Part shown: one piece after another, positions 47,226-57,981 of the stretch
Position numbering within the stretch: position 1 is the first letter of the stretch
Layout of the letters: the number at the start of each line of letters is the position of its first letter
Assembly (NCBI RefSeq): GCF_910594005.1
Contig: NC_057835.1
Coordinates: 50,864,001-50,928,000, forward strand
DNA from: Cervus elaphus
Lineage: Eukaryota; Chordata; Mammalia; Artiodactyla; Cervidae
DNA length: 64,000 bases
Direction of reading: 5' to 3'
Notes under the pieces: model-generated
Seen by the model: only the letters and a program-made list of their open reading frames with translations
The model's database searches: none
What the model was told of the DNA's origin: nothing
Position numbers and translations under genes: made by a program

Positions 47226-48236
47226 TCAGTGCTCAGCTTTCTTCACAGTCCAACTCTCACATCCATACATGACCACTGGAAAAACCATAGCCTTGACTAG
47301 ATGGACCTTTGTTGGCAAAGTAATGTCTCTGCTTTTTAATATGCTATCTAGGTTGATCATAACTTTTCTTCCAAGGAGTAAGTGTCTTTTAATTTCATGG
47401 CTGCAATCACCATCTGCAGTGATTTTGGAGCCCCCCAAAATAAAGTCTGACACTGTTTCCACTGTTTCCCTGTCTAATTCCCATGAAGTGATGGGACCAG
47501 ATGCCATGATCTTAGTTTTCAGAATGTTGGCCTTTAAGCCAACTTTTTCACTCTCCTCTTTCACTTTCATCATGAGGCTCTTTAGTTCCTCTTCACTTCC
47601 TGCCATAAGGGTGGTGTCATCTGCATATCTGAGGTTATTGATATTTCTCCTGGCAGTCTTGATTCTAGCTTGTACTTCTTCCAGCCCAGCATTTCTCATA
47701 ATGTACTCTGCACATAAGTTAAATAAGCAGGGTGACAATATACAGCCTTGACGTACTCCTTTTCCTATTTGGAACCAGTTTGTTGTTCCATGTCCAGTTC
47801 TAACTATTGCTTCCTGACCTGCATATAGGTTTCTCAAGAGGCAGGTCAGGTGGTCTGGTATGCCCATCTCTTTCAGAATTTTCCAGTTTATTGTGATCCA
47901 CACAGTCAAAGGCTTTGGCATAGTCAATAAAGCAGAAATAGATGTTTTTCTGGAACTCTCTTGCTTTTTCGATGATCCAGCGGATGTTGGCAATTTGATC
48001 TCTGGTTCCTCTGCCTTTTCTAAAACATCTGGAAGTTCATGGTTCACGTATTGCTGAAGCCTGGCTTGGAGAATTTTGAGCATTACTTTACTAGCATGTG
48101 AGATGAGTGCAATTGTGAGGTAGTCTGAGCATTCTTTGGCATTGCCTTTCTTTGGGATTGGAATGAAAACTGAAATTTTCCAGTCCTGTGGCCACTGCTG
48201 AGTTTTCCAAATTTGCTGGCATATTGTGTGCAGCAC
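47226..48236 (-). pseudogene. BovB reverse-transcriptase region, decayed
   Basis: Open frame of 336 codons. Known features: SHASKVMLKILQARLQQY near residues 46-63, GVRQGCILSPCLFN at about 160-173 and the catalytic YADD box at 204-207. Residues about 72-117 (47888-48023) do not match the family in this frame. Read in another frame, the same DNA gives the RT motif with FIDYAKAFD. Two compensating indels have therefore moved the first catalytic aspartate out of frame while leaving the frame open. The frame ends at a CGA-to-TGA change after KKAEH, and a second such change lies further on. The usual C-terminal part follows beyond the stop. Not a host gene; enzyme inactive by inference. Confidence 0.9.
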
Positions 48237-48347
48237 TTTTAGAGCATCATCTTTCAGGATTTGAAACAGCTCAACTGGAATTCCATCACATCCACTAGCT
48301 TTGTTTGTAGTGATGCTTTTTAAGGCCCACTTGACCAGTGCCTTCTC

Positions 48348-48575
48348 TTAGCAAAACTGTATTAGCCTTTGCCCTGCTTCATTCCGTACTCTAGGGCCAA
48401 ATTTGGCTGTTACTCCAGGTGTTTCTTGACCTCCTACTTTTGCATTCCAGTCCCCTATAACGAGAAGGACATCTTTTTGGGGTATTCGTTCTAAAAGGTC
48501 TTGTAGGTCTTCATAAAACTGTTTAGCTTCAGCTTCTTCAGCATTTCTGGTTGGGGCATAGACTTGGATTACCAT
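48348..48575 (-). pseudogene. BovB endonuclease fragment
   Basis: 75-codon frame with the endonuclease signature VYAPTRNAEEAE near residues 5-16 and GDWNAKVGG at about 42-50. It is the back half of the AP-type endonuclease domain that lies ahead of the reverse transcriptase in BovB. A stop just upstream of the listed start and the truncation near 48690 remove the front half, including its active-site start. Confidence 0.88.
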
Positions 48576-48737
48576 GATATTTTATGGTTTGCCTTGGAAA
48601 CGAACAGAGATCATTCTGTCATTTTTGTGATTGCATCCAAGTACTGCATTTTGGACTTTTGTTGACCATGATGGCTACTCCATTTCTTCTAAGACTATAT
48701 GGGTACTTTCCGTCATTTTAGAAATATAAATTCCTTT

Positions 48738-49294
48738 AAAAAAATTTTTATTGGAGTTGATTTACAGTGTTGTATTAGTTTTGGATGTATAGCAAAGGGA
48801 ATCAGTTATACGTACACATATACACACACAGTCTCTTTTCAGCTTCTTTTCCCAGATAGGCCATTGCAGGGTATTGACGTACTGTGCCGCAGGTCCTTTG
48901 TTAGTTTTGTATTCTATAAACAGTAGCATGTACATGTCAGCCTCAGTCTCCCAATTTACCCCTCTCCCTCTTAGCCCCTATAACGGTGTTTGTTTTCTCC
49001 ATCTGTGACTCTGTTTTGTAAATAAGTTCATTTGTACCCCTTTTTTAGATTCCACATGTAAGTGATATCATATGATATTTGTCTTTCTGCGTCTAACTTA
49101 CTCCATTCAGTATGACAATCTCTAGGTCTATTCATGTTGCTGCAAATGGCTTTATTTTGTTATTTTTTTATGGCTGAGTAATATATATTTCATTGTATAT
49201 ATGTGCCACATCTTCTTTATCCATTCTTCTGTCAATGGACATTTAGGTCGCTTTCGTATCCTGGTTATTGTAAATAGTGCTGCAATGAACACGG
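48738..49294 (-). mobile_element. L1 LINE 3' end, 5'-truncated
   Basis: 557 bp of L1 in minus orientation. On the plus strand: TTTTTATTGGAGTTGATTTA, GGATGTATAGCAAAGGGAAT, ATTCCACATGTAAGTGATAT, TTATGGCTGAGTAATATATA and AGTGCTGCAATGAACACGG. The perfect 10-bp target-site duplication AAATTCCTTT lies at 48728-48737 and 49295-49304. It sits about 40 bp from the truncated 5' end of the BovB. Confidence 0.96.
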
Positions 49295-49304
49295 AAATTC
49301 CTTT

Positions 49305-51005
49305 TTAAAAACAGTCTTCATTAGCCCTGTTACTTGTTTTTAGCCATTTTGAGCAAAGCTTTCTGTCACTCGTAACTTAAGTATTCATCCTGATGAAAGG
49401 AACGTGAGGGGAATTTTGATCTTCCTTAGTACAAAGCTCTAGTGCCCAGCAGTAAGGAAGTGATATAGAGAAGCAGATAGAAACCAGGCTTACAGGGCCT
49501 CCCAGGCCGGGTTGTTGTTTAGGGTTATATTGTCAGTACAGCAGGAATTTGTCCAGAAGTTGGGAATTGGGAAGTGATGTAATCGCTATGAGGAAAGTAG
49601 GAAGAGACAAATGTGGCTCCGGGGAGACCATGCTCTAAATAATCCATGTGACGGATGACGGAGGTTTAAACCCAGTGGTGGTAGTAGAGATGGGGAGAAT
49701 TAAATGGATATGAAATATTTTGTAGAAAGATTTATAGGCCGTAAATCAGAGGCTTCTCCAGGTCTAAATTTGCCATTTATTTGACCAAATGGCACAATTG
49801 CTAGTCTTTATGCAACATGCTTCCTTTCTATTTTAAGATTTTTTTTTTCCATTTCAATTTTTATGAGGCTGTGGACATAGCACTTGAATATCATGGACTG
49901 TTCTATTTCCCCCTCCCATTAGCATTCCTTGCTCCTTCCCCACCCTTCCCTTCTCCAAATGAATAAGTTTCATAAGATAATAATCAATAAAATTTGGTCT
50001 CATTCTCCTAATAGTCAGCAATACTATTTCTTAATTGCTGCAATTTTTTCTTTTTTATTCAGCAGTGTGTTTAAGAAGATAAGTTAATCCAGCTTCCAGG
50101 ATGACACAAAGGGAGACATAAAAGTTATTGCTTTGGGTGCTGCTTCAGGCAACCTTCTTTCATTTTTCTTTACTGTCTCCCTATCTGTCAGAAAGGGGAA
50201 AAAATACCTTTGCTGTTCGCTGATCTCGTGCACTGTCATACACAACTAACCAAGAAATAATATTTTTCTAGGTAATGTACTTTCATGTCTGATTTGATGG
50301 AATTTCATGAAGTCTTGACATGGTTTTGAAGTTCTCTTTAGAGATCTGGTGACTTTTGCATTTCTTGAACTCTGCCTTACAGAAGTGCGTTCTTTCAAAG
50401 CTCTGAAAAATATCTACAGTAGCGTTTATGACTATTTCCCTTAAATCCCAATAGGCCAAGGATGTACAAGTCAGTGGCTTGGTAAATTATAAAGTGTGGA
50501 AATATACAGATTTGCCTCATTTTGCAGAAAGATGTGTTCCTGAAAAGTTAATCGGTTTTAAAATAAGTCCAATCCTATTTTTAAAATGCTGGGAAGGGTT
50601 TTTAAGGCAACTCAGCGGCATATCTTGTGTGTGTGTTTCATCCTTTTGTAATGCAAATATTCATGACTGAATTTACCTGCTTTGTTATCTAAAAGTTTTG
50701 TATTTGGTTTTAGTTTTTATGAATGGCACATTTATATTATTACTTTTGAAAGACTGCTGATTATAGTGACAGGAATCTGACTCTCAACTAGGCACACAAT
50801 TTAGTACCAAGGTATCCATTCTCAAGAAAATAACTTTTCATATATACTTTGTTACTTCCAAATGATATCTCTACACTAAATTATCAGTGTGGTGAAAATA
50901 TCAATAATATTAACCTTGATAATAAAAAACAGCAAGTTAGGGTCTTATTTAAATGACTATTGTGTGATATAACCACTTGGTTTTTGCTCTTGTGATTGTC
51001 TTCAT
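49305..51005. other. unassigned sequence
   Basis: No gene recognised. 49430-49720 has purine-rich text that might be an old repeat but is not nameable. The rest is AT-rich and apparently single-copy. Confidence 0.4.
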
Positions 51006-51009
51006 TAAG

Positions 51010-51046
51010 GCAGATTCTTTACTCTTTGAGCCACCAGGGAAGCCCA
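51010..51046 (-). mobile_element. Bov-tA head fragment
   Basis: GGCAGATTCTTTACTCTTTG followed by AGCCACCAGGGAAGCCC is the tRNA-like head of a Bov-tA in minus orientation. Only about 37 bp are present. Confidence 0.85.
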
Positions 51047-51482
51047 GGCTATTATTATCCCTAAACAAATGAAACATTTAAAAAATTTTTGTGTGTATTG
51101 TTCTTTTTTCAATTTCACGAGCTATTTATTTGAAAGCAAAAATCCAGACTCTTGACACCCTATCCATGTATACACACCCATAATCAAGGTACTGTGTCAT
51201 TATTTAGATAACAAGTGTCTGGAATGGAAAGAAAACAGACATATGGGAAAAAAAAGTCTTGTGCAGTTACATGTTACAGGAATCTGTTTGTCATATCAAA
51301 GGTTTTGAAGCGTCCAAGAAAGGGCTCCTTGTACCAGGAGAGAGTCTCTGCTCTCCCGGGCACAGCAAGCCCCTTCAGAGCAAAGGCTGAAGGCTGATCA
51401 TCATAGATCAGAGAAAAGAAAATGTGTGATCAAGGGAACATGATGTGAGCCAGTAATTCTGAAGTCACTAAGATAAAGAGGA

Positions 51483-51696
51483 GGCTTTGCTGGTGGCTCA
51501 TATGATTAAAACTTTGCCTGCAGTGTAGAAGACCTGGCTTTGATCCCTGGGTTGGGAAGATTCCCTGGAGAATGGAATGGCTACCCACTCCAGTATTCTT
51601 TCCTGGATAATCCCATGGGCAGAGGAATCTGGCGGGCTATAGTCCGTGAGATCACAAAGAGTTCGACATGACTGAACAATGAATACGCACACAGAA
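51483..51696 (+). mobile_element. Bov-tA SINE
   Basis: Plus-strand copy: GGCTTTGCTGGTGGCTCATA head, TTGATCCCTGGGTTGGGAAG, ACCCACTCCAGTATTCTTTC and GATCACAAAGAGTTCGACAT. The 8-bp target-site duplication AAAGAGGA lies at 51475-51482 and 51697-51704. An AAAT microsatellite (51750-51770) follows at some distance. Confidence 0.94.
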
Positions 51697-51925
51697 AAAG
51701 AGGAATGTGTTGGACAGCATGGGTTTTATAAGAAAATAAGTGAAGGGCAAAAATAAATAAATAAATAAAATCCTTGTTTCCATCTTGGTTAAAAAGAAGA
51801 AATTAAGTGAAGGGTTGGAGAAGCATTTACATGAGCATGTTGCTTTTGCAATAAAAATTTTTAAGCCCTCAGCATGGGATCCCTGAAGGACTAAAGCAAA
51901 ATTTTAGAACATTAAAGCATTTTTT

Positions 51926-52810
51926 TTTCATTTATTTTTATTAGTTGGAGGCTAATTACTTTACAATATTGTAGTGGTTTTTGTCATACATTGACATGAA
52001 TCAGCCATGGATTTACATGTATTCCCCATCCCGATCCCCCCTCCCACCTTCCTCTCTACCCGATCCCTCTGGGTCTTCCCAGTGCATCAGGCCCGAGCAC
52101 TTGTCTCATGCACCCAACCTGGGCTGGTGATCTGTTTCACCCTAGATAGTATCCATGTTTCGATGCTGTTCTCTCGAAACATCCCACCCTCGCCTTCTCC
52201 CACAGATGTTCTGTACATCTGTGTCTCTTTTCCTGTTTTGCATATAGGGTTATCATTACCATCTTTCTAAATTCCATATATATGTGTTAGTATGCTGTAA
52301 TGTTCTTTATCTTTCTGGCTTACTTCACTCTGTATAAGGGGCTCCAGTTTCATCCATCTCATTAGGACTGGTTCAAATGAATTCTTTTTAATGAACGAGT
52401 AATATTCCATGGTGTATATGTACCACAGCTTCCTTATCCATTTGTCTGCTGATGGGCATCTAGGTTGTTTCCATGTCCTGGCTATTATAAACAGTGCTGT
52501 GATGAACATTGGGGTGCACGTGTCTCTTTCAGATCTGGTTTCCTCGGTGTGTATGCCCAGAAGTGGTATTGCTGGGTCATATGGCAGTTCTATTTCCAGT
52601 TTTTTAAGAAATCTCCACACTGTTCTCCATAGCTGCTGTCCTAGTTTGCATTCCCACCAACAGTGTAAGAGGGTTCCCTTTTCTCCACACCCTCTCCAGC
52701 ATTTATTGCTTGTAGACTTTTGGATAGCAGCCATCCTGACTGGAGTGTAATGGTACCTCATTGTGGTTTTGATTTGCATTTCTCTGATAATGAGTGATGT
52801 TGAGCATCTT
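51926..52810 (-). mobile_element. young L1 LINE, 5'-truncated
   Basis: About 885 bp in minus orientation: A-tail (as T), 3' UTR with GTTGGAGGCTAATTACTTTA and CACTTGTCTCATGCACCCAA, then the C-terminal part of ORF2 up to TGATAATGAGTGATGTTGAG. The 14-bp perfect target-site duplication TTAAAGCATTTTTT lies at 51912-51925 and 52811-52824. The ORF2 end is unbroken, so this looks like the most recent L1 in the window. Confidence 0.97.
52267..52810 (-). pseudogene. L1 ORF2p C-terminal remnant
   Basis: The open frame enters from flanking DNA and continues as about 178 codons of L1 ORF2p C-terminus. Signatures seen in order are [70 protein letters not shown] and a natural end at THIYGI. CWRGCG with HCWWEC is the cysteine-rich region. 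The endonuclease and reverse transcriptase lie in the missing 5' part, so no enzyme can be made. Confidence 0.93.
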
Positions 52811-52828
52811 TTAAAGCATTTTTTAAAA

Positions 52829-52998
52829 GACTTTTTTTTTATGTGGACCATTTTTAAAGTCTTTATTGAATTTGTTACAATATTGCTTCCCTTTATGTTT
52901 TGATTTTTCTAACCACAAGGCATATGGGATCTTAGCTTCTTGATCAGGAATGGAACCGCACCCCCAGCAATAGAAGGCAAAGCCTTCACCACTGGACC
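52829..52998 (-). mobile_element. CHR-2-type SINE
   Basis: The plus strand reads AAAGTCTTTATTGAATTTGT, CACAAGGCATATGGGATCTT and GAATGGAACCGCACCCCCAG, then TTCACCACTGGACCATG. It is a minus-orientation copy lying directly beside the L1 target site, ending without the usual CCAGGGAAGTC head. Confidence 0.82.
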
Positions 52999-52999
52999 A

Positions 53000-53620
53000 T
53001 GTTAATAATCAATTAACGTGTTGATTATTTAAGATAATTCTTCTGAATATTTTCCTTCAAGAGTGAAATTTCAGGGTCTTGGGCTAAAATGAGCATAATG
53101 AAGAGACATTCAAGCTATTATAAAATCATCCCAGTAATACATATCTAGTAAGTCAAACAGCAAGTGTATTACTCAGCTGTTATAAAATCATCCTGTTTTC
53201 CTAACACAAATAATAAGTATCCTCATCCTGAATCCCTTCTATCTTCTGATACATAATCAGCTTCTTCGGGTGCAATGTGGTTACCCTGGGAAAAGTTTTT
53301 TTCCTTCCGCTGAGCATTTTCAAACCCTCTGGCTCTTAGTTGGCTTCATCTCATTACGTCTATGCAAAGTTTGTAGAAATTTAACATTTCACAAATTGGA
53401 ATTTAAAGCAAGAATGAGTATCTGTTTAAAAATGTCATTTTAGACATATTTATAATGTCATATTTCAGTTAACTTAATGGACGCCCTCCAACAATTCCAG
53501 ATATCTATCTGTAAAGTATTTCTGTTAATTGCCTTAAGCAATTTTTTTTTTTACTCTACACGTCAGTACTTTGTTTTCTCTTATTCATTGACCATCTTCT
53601 TTAAGAGCTTAAACAGTCAT
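53000..53620. other. unassigned sequence
   Basis: No gene or named repeat. It contains a direct/inverted repeat structure at 53118-53193 (see findings). Confidence 0.4.
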
Positions 53621-53830
53621 TCATTATATATTTATTAGCAGGCACTGTTAGTATGGTCAATAGACACTGATATACAAGGATTCATACATAGAACATGGAT
53701 CTTGCTTCCAGGAGCTCTGGTCTAGTAGGTAAACAGTAAAGTCAAACCAGCAAAGAGCAAGAACTTAGAGAATACAATGTAGTAAGCGTTATGATGGCCA
53801 TAAGGACAGGGTGCAGAGGTCTGCAAAAGG
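53620..53830. repeat. ancient interspersed-repeat-like block, unclassified
   Basis: CATTCATTATATATTTATTA, CTTCCAGGAGCTCTGGTCTA, GTAGGTAAACAGTAAAGTC and TTATGATGGCCATAAGGACA follow the same layout as the blocks at 9550 and 22280. Confidence 0.4.
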
Positions 53831-53886
53831 AGCTGCACCTAGCCCTTTTCTGTGGAAATTACTCTTAGACTTGCAAAGACTGTAGT

Positions 53887-53967
53887 ATATTGGGTTGACC
53901 AAAAGGTTCATTTGGACTTTTCCAAGACACCTTGCAGAAAACCTGAAACTTTTGGCCAACCCAATAT
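53887..53967. mobile_element. mariner-derived MITE, palindromic (copy 3)
   Basis: 81-bp palindrome with ends ATATTGGGTTGACCAAAAGG and ACTTTTGGCCAACCCAATAT. The outer TA pairs fit the mariner target duplication. The centre is TCCAAGACACCTTGCAGAAA. Non-autonomous; same family as the other two copies. Confidence 0.9.
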
Positions 53968-53969
53968 TT

Positions 53970-54740
53970 CATTGTATGTTGAGTGCCAATGATGTCATTA
54001 ATTAGACTTCATTTCCCATTGAAGCAAAGAAAAAGTAAAACTTGACAAGTTTTCTTCCTTTCCTTGGAAAGAAAGAGGATGGGTAAATTTAGGGTGAAGC
54101 TATTATAAAAAATGTCCCTTCATTATTCGTATCCCTGCCAGTCCCTCCATTGGGGTGGTTTGCAGAGATTGTGACAACTCAGTGATTGTAAGATGTAATA
54201 AGCAATATTCAGGATTCCTTCTAAAGGATCATATTGAGATAAGAAAATAATAAGCAATGAACTTGGGTAATAAGTCTTACTTTCAAGTTATTCAGCTATA
54301 ATATGAAACAAACAGAGACCAGATAGTCTAATTGTTGTGTTCATGTTCATACTTTTAGGTATTTATACTATGCTTCACTCTATAAGTGCTTAAAATGACT
54401 TTTGAAATTTCTTTAGCAGAGGGGAAGATATTCCCAGTATGTTGAAATCAATGTGGTTTAGATTAGACATGCTTAAACAGATTCAGTGTTTGAACATAAT
54501 AGGGAAATTATTGATTATGAGATAAAGGTAGATAGAGCTGATCACCTTAATTATGCAAATAGTTAATATGAAAACATTAATTTAATTGGTTTGCGCACAC
54601 AACAAACAAACGAAGATGATTTTCACATTGCTCGTCTCCGTGACCTAAAATAAAAATCCCAGAAAGTTAAATCCAACTAAATACAGAATATGTATAAAAT
54701 AGTCACACTGGGAGTGGAAAAAGTCTCTTAGTTGTTGACT
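53970..54740. other. unassigned sequence
   Basis: AT-rich, apparently single-copy. Nothing recognised. Confidence 0.45.
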
Positions 54741-54756
54741 AGTACTGTAATATGAA

Positions 54757-54982
54757 GGCGTCCCAGTTGGTGTTAGTGGTAAAGAACTTCCCTGCCAGTG
54801 CAGGAGACATAAGAGACACAGGTTCGAACCCTGGGTCAGGAAGATACGCTGGAGGAGGGTGTGGCAACCCACTCCAGTATTCGTGCTTGGAGAATCCCAT
54901 GGATAGAGGAGTCTGGCAGGCTACAGTCCATAGGGCTGCAAAGAGTCAGACATTACTGAAGCAATTTAACATGCACGCACAC
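54757..54982 (+). mobile_element. Bov-tA SINE
   Basis: Plus-strand full copy with a very well-kept B box (GGTTCGAACCC at about 54822) and an A-box-like TGGTGTTAGTGG, so the internal pol III promoter may be usable. The body is GCAACCCACTCCAGTATTCG, the end GCTGCAAAGAGTCAGACATT. The 13-bp target-site duplication is ACTGTAATATGAA (54744-54756) and ACTGTAATCTGAA (54983-54995). Confidence 0.96.
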
Positions 54983-54995
54983 ACTGTAATCTGAA

Positions 54996-57640
54996 CTTCA
55001 GTGAGATTGGTTGCTGTCATATAGGGAAAATTCTAGGGAAAAATTTTTTTAGTCTTAGGAATATAGAATGCTTGTAAACCACATTTTTATTCTTCTTCAC
55101 TCTTTCACTCTGTCACAGGTCTCGATTTGATGCAACACATGTGTTAATTGATTTTTTTTCCTTGTCTTCATCTATCCTACTTACATTATCTGGGTATTTA
55201 ATTCTTTTTCAGTAGTGTAAACCACCTTCTAAGACAGGAAAATGAGCTGGTGATACCAGCATTGCCTATGTTTGACTTGTTCTGGAGTAATCCAAGTATA
55301 TGATTTGTTAAAGTTATGATACTAGGATCCTTCTAGACTTAACTTTCAGATTTACTAGCTGTGTGAAACAGATGCTGTTCCCTCACGGGGAAGGGTTACC
55401 CCACAGGATGACTGCATAGGCACCACCGCCCCCCACCCCATGGAATGCCGTAATGTTAACTCACACTTCCCTCAGAGGGAAAGCAATTCAAAGGTAAACA
55501 ATCAGCTACCCCTCCCAGACATCTGACATATCATGTACAAAGTACCCTCAGTCCTGGAGGCTATTTCGTCAGCCTCAATCTTTAAAGTATATATAGCATG
55601 AAGATTTAAAAGAGCCCCCGACAAGGGCATGGACATGCCTCAACCTTCACTTGGCTACATTTCAAAGAAACGGCACTGGCCATCTGATCAGCTCTGCTTT
55701 ATATTGCACAGAAAAGACAAATCTTCTGAACAAAGAGGAGGAAAAAACCCTACCAGACTAGAAAACATTATGGCCAGCATGGTTGCAGAACATACAGCAC
55801 GTCTGAGTAGTAATGAGCCTTATCCCTATAACGTGCAGATGATGTCATGTTTCTGGTTTGTTTTGCTAATTTTTTTGTTTTTTAGTTTTGGGTTTTTTCT
55901 TAACCTGGTTTTCCCATCTGTAGGAGCAGAGTCTGGTTGTAATCTGTGGGGGAGCAGATGGTGATGTACCATCAGGCGATGTATCCTTTGGATATTTTTA
56001 TAAAGATCTGTCCTTAGTAGCCCAATATTGCATTTTCTTACTTTGAGATAGTTTTGTATCTTAAAATTACCCTTACTTGTGATAGTTGCATTTCAAGTGT
56101 TTATATCAATTTTTGCTAATTTATACCACTCCCGAAAAACTAGTTAATGGTCTAGAAGCTGGCTTCTTCAGAATTTTTCAAAATTGTATTAGTGTGTCAA
56201 TAACATTTTTGGTTATCTTTACTATATAATTATGAACAAATAATGTATTATCAATTTAAGTCTACTTCTCCACTTGGGCATTTACGATCACTATAGATTT
56301 TTACCTATGAAGAAATATTGAAGTAAATTGTTCTTGAATAGAAAGAGTCACATTGAACTACACAAGAGTCTGCTCTTAGTCTCCAGCACTCCAATAAAAG
56401 GAGCCCTGATAACCTTTAGCAAGTATGGCCAAGCATGTCCTGACCCCTCTGGGGTCTTCATGTGCATGTCCTACCAAGATTCTGTTCCATGCCATTTGGT
56501 CTATGTTATAATGACTGCCTCTTCTTTCAAGGCCTCATGTGTAAGTTTTGGTTTTAGCACATGCACTTGCTTAAAAAAATTCTAAATCTTCAACAATTGA
56601 CATCCATAGAAAGTTTAGCATTCTGCAAAGCATTTTGAAAGCAAGTCCATTGATGGGTACTTGCTTCTCTTTCTGTCTATGAGATCAGAGATCCCCTCCT
56701 TCATTGCTGTATACTAATCCTCTGCAGTGTAGGCGATGACATAGATGCTTTGAACCCCTTTTGCCCAAAGGATTATTTCCTACTTAATGTCTACACTGAA
56801 AAGAGCCCCTATATTGGCTCAACAGTCCACTTCAGACTATAAAACTAGTATTAACATCTACCCAAGAATGGAAGAGGAAATGAAAACATTGCTTGGGGTT
56901 GCTGTGTAGCTAAGATGCCTCTCATGAAAGCATGTGTCCTAGGCAAGTGTTGTCCCTCAAGAGTGTTGGTCCTCAAAGGACTAAGGTTGGGTTAGAAGTA
57001 GATGTAATTCTTGACAGGCATGATTCCTTTCTGCTATTATGGTTCAGATAGCACTTCTCATCTGTCCTCTCATCAACTGTGTTCAGGTGAGGTATAGTAC
57101 TGTGTATCTAGGGGAAAATTTAGAGGAGTAGGTAGTTTATCTTTCATCCACCCTGACTCAACCATTTCTTTGCTTTTGCTCAATTGATTTCCTTGTCATA
57201 CCTCACCACCCTTTCCTTACCTCCATAATATATCCCCTTCAAAAATACTGTTTGGTTTTGTGAGTCTTAATTTCTGGACTTACGTGTTTTAGTTTTTTAC
57301 CTCATTGTCAACCCTGCCACTATTTCCTATGTCTGTCCTTTTGTCACAGTTTTTACCATTTTCAATTTGTATTCTTAAACTTTTATTGAACACGTTTATA
57401 TGTCATTTACTAAGACATATAGACCAAAATCAAACCAGTGTCCTGCCCTCAAAAAGCTCATGTTGTATGTAACAGCAGATGGTTAAAATCCATTCATCGA
57501 TACAATGTGTTTATTTATTCAGAAAGCATAGTGACTGACTGTGAAGTGCCAGTCCCTCATTTTGCCATTAGTAGTGAAACGATTGCTTTCCATCATGGAT
57601 TTATAATATACTGTGTGGGGGCAGGGGAGGAAAAAAACTA
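54996..57640. other. unassigned, largely single-copy sequence
   Basis: About 2.6 kb without a nameable repeat or gene. A 111-codon frame at 55629-55964 has a hydrophobic phenylalanine-rich stretch from translated T-rich DNA and no known domain. A TATATATA-like box lies about 40 bp upstream of its ATG (see findings). Confidence 0.4.
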
Positions 57641-57665
57641 ATTATATAATTAATTGTGTGTGTAT

Positions 57666-57881
57666 GCTCAATCACTATGTCGTGTCCGACTCTTTGCAAC
57701 CCCATGACTGCAATCCTCCAGGCTTCTCTGTCCATGGGATTTTCCAAGCAACAGTGCTGGAGTGGGTTGCCATTTCCTCCTCCAGGGTACCTTACCAACC
57801 CAGGGATCAAACTCCTGTCTTATATCTGGTCTCCTTCATTGACAGGCAGATTCTTTACCACTGAGGCACTTGGGACGTTCC
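57666..57881 (-). mobile_element. Bov-tA SINE
   Basis: Minus-strand copy: on the plus strand GCTCAATCACTATGTCGTGT, AGTGCTGGAGTGGGTTGCC and AACCCAGGGATCAAACTCCT, then a short extra segment (TTATATCTGG) before GCAGATTCTTTACCACTGAG. The preceding TGTGTGTG is the SINE tail side. Confidence 0.92.
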
Positions 57882-57981
57882 TGGTCTGGTAGGACCAGGC
57901 AAATGGTCATACATACATAAATACATACATACAGGAATGAAAGTGAGAAAAAATGAAAATTGGTGAGAAAATGAAAATTGG

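Larger units (their letters stand above)
46846..48690 (-). mobile_element. BovB (RTE) LINE, 5'-truncated
   Basis: About 1.85 kb of BovB on the minus strand. Its 3' end lies at the low-coordinate side: the plus strand begins with CTCAGTTCAG repeats, then GTCGCTCAGTCGTGTCTGAC. It continues through reverse transcriptase to the back half of the endonuclease (GDWNAKVG). It ends abruptly near 48690 in the endonuclease region, so the front of the element is absent. It is decayed (see the two pseudogene entries) and was probably dead on arrival because of 5' truncation. Confidence 0.97.

Noticed and set aside
46954..47751. 265-codon plus-strand open frame
   Set aside because: It is the antisense shadow of the BovB reverse-transcriptase region. 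Low stop density on the opposite strand of a coding relic explains it.
52409..52750. 113-codon plus-strand frame
   Set aside because: Antisense shadow of the L1 ORF2 C-terminal remnant.
54822..54832. Possible tRNA gene (perfect B box GGTTCGAACCC)
   Set aside because: It is the tRNA-like head of a Bov-tA SINE. The sequence after it is SINE body, and no cloverleaf 3' half is present.
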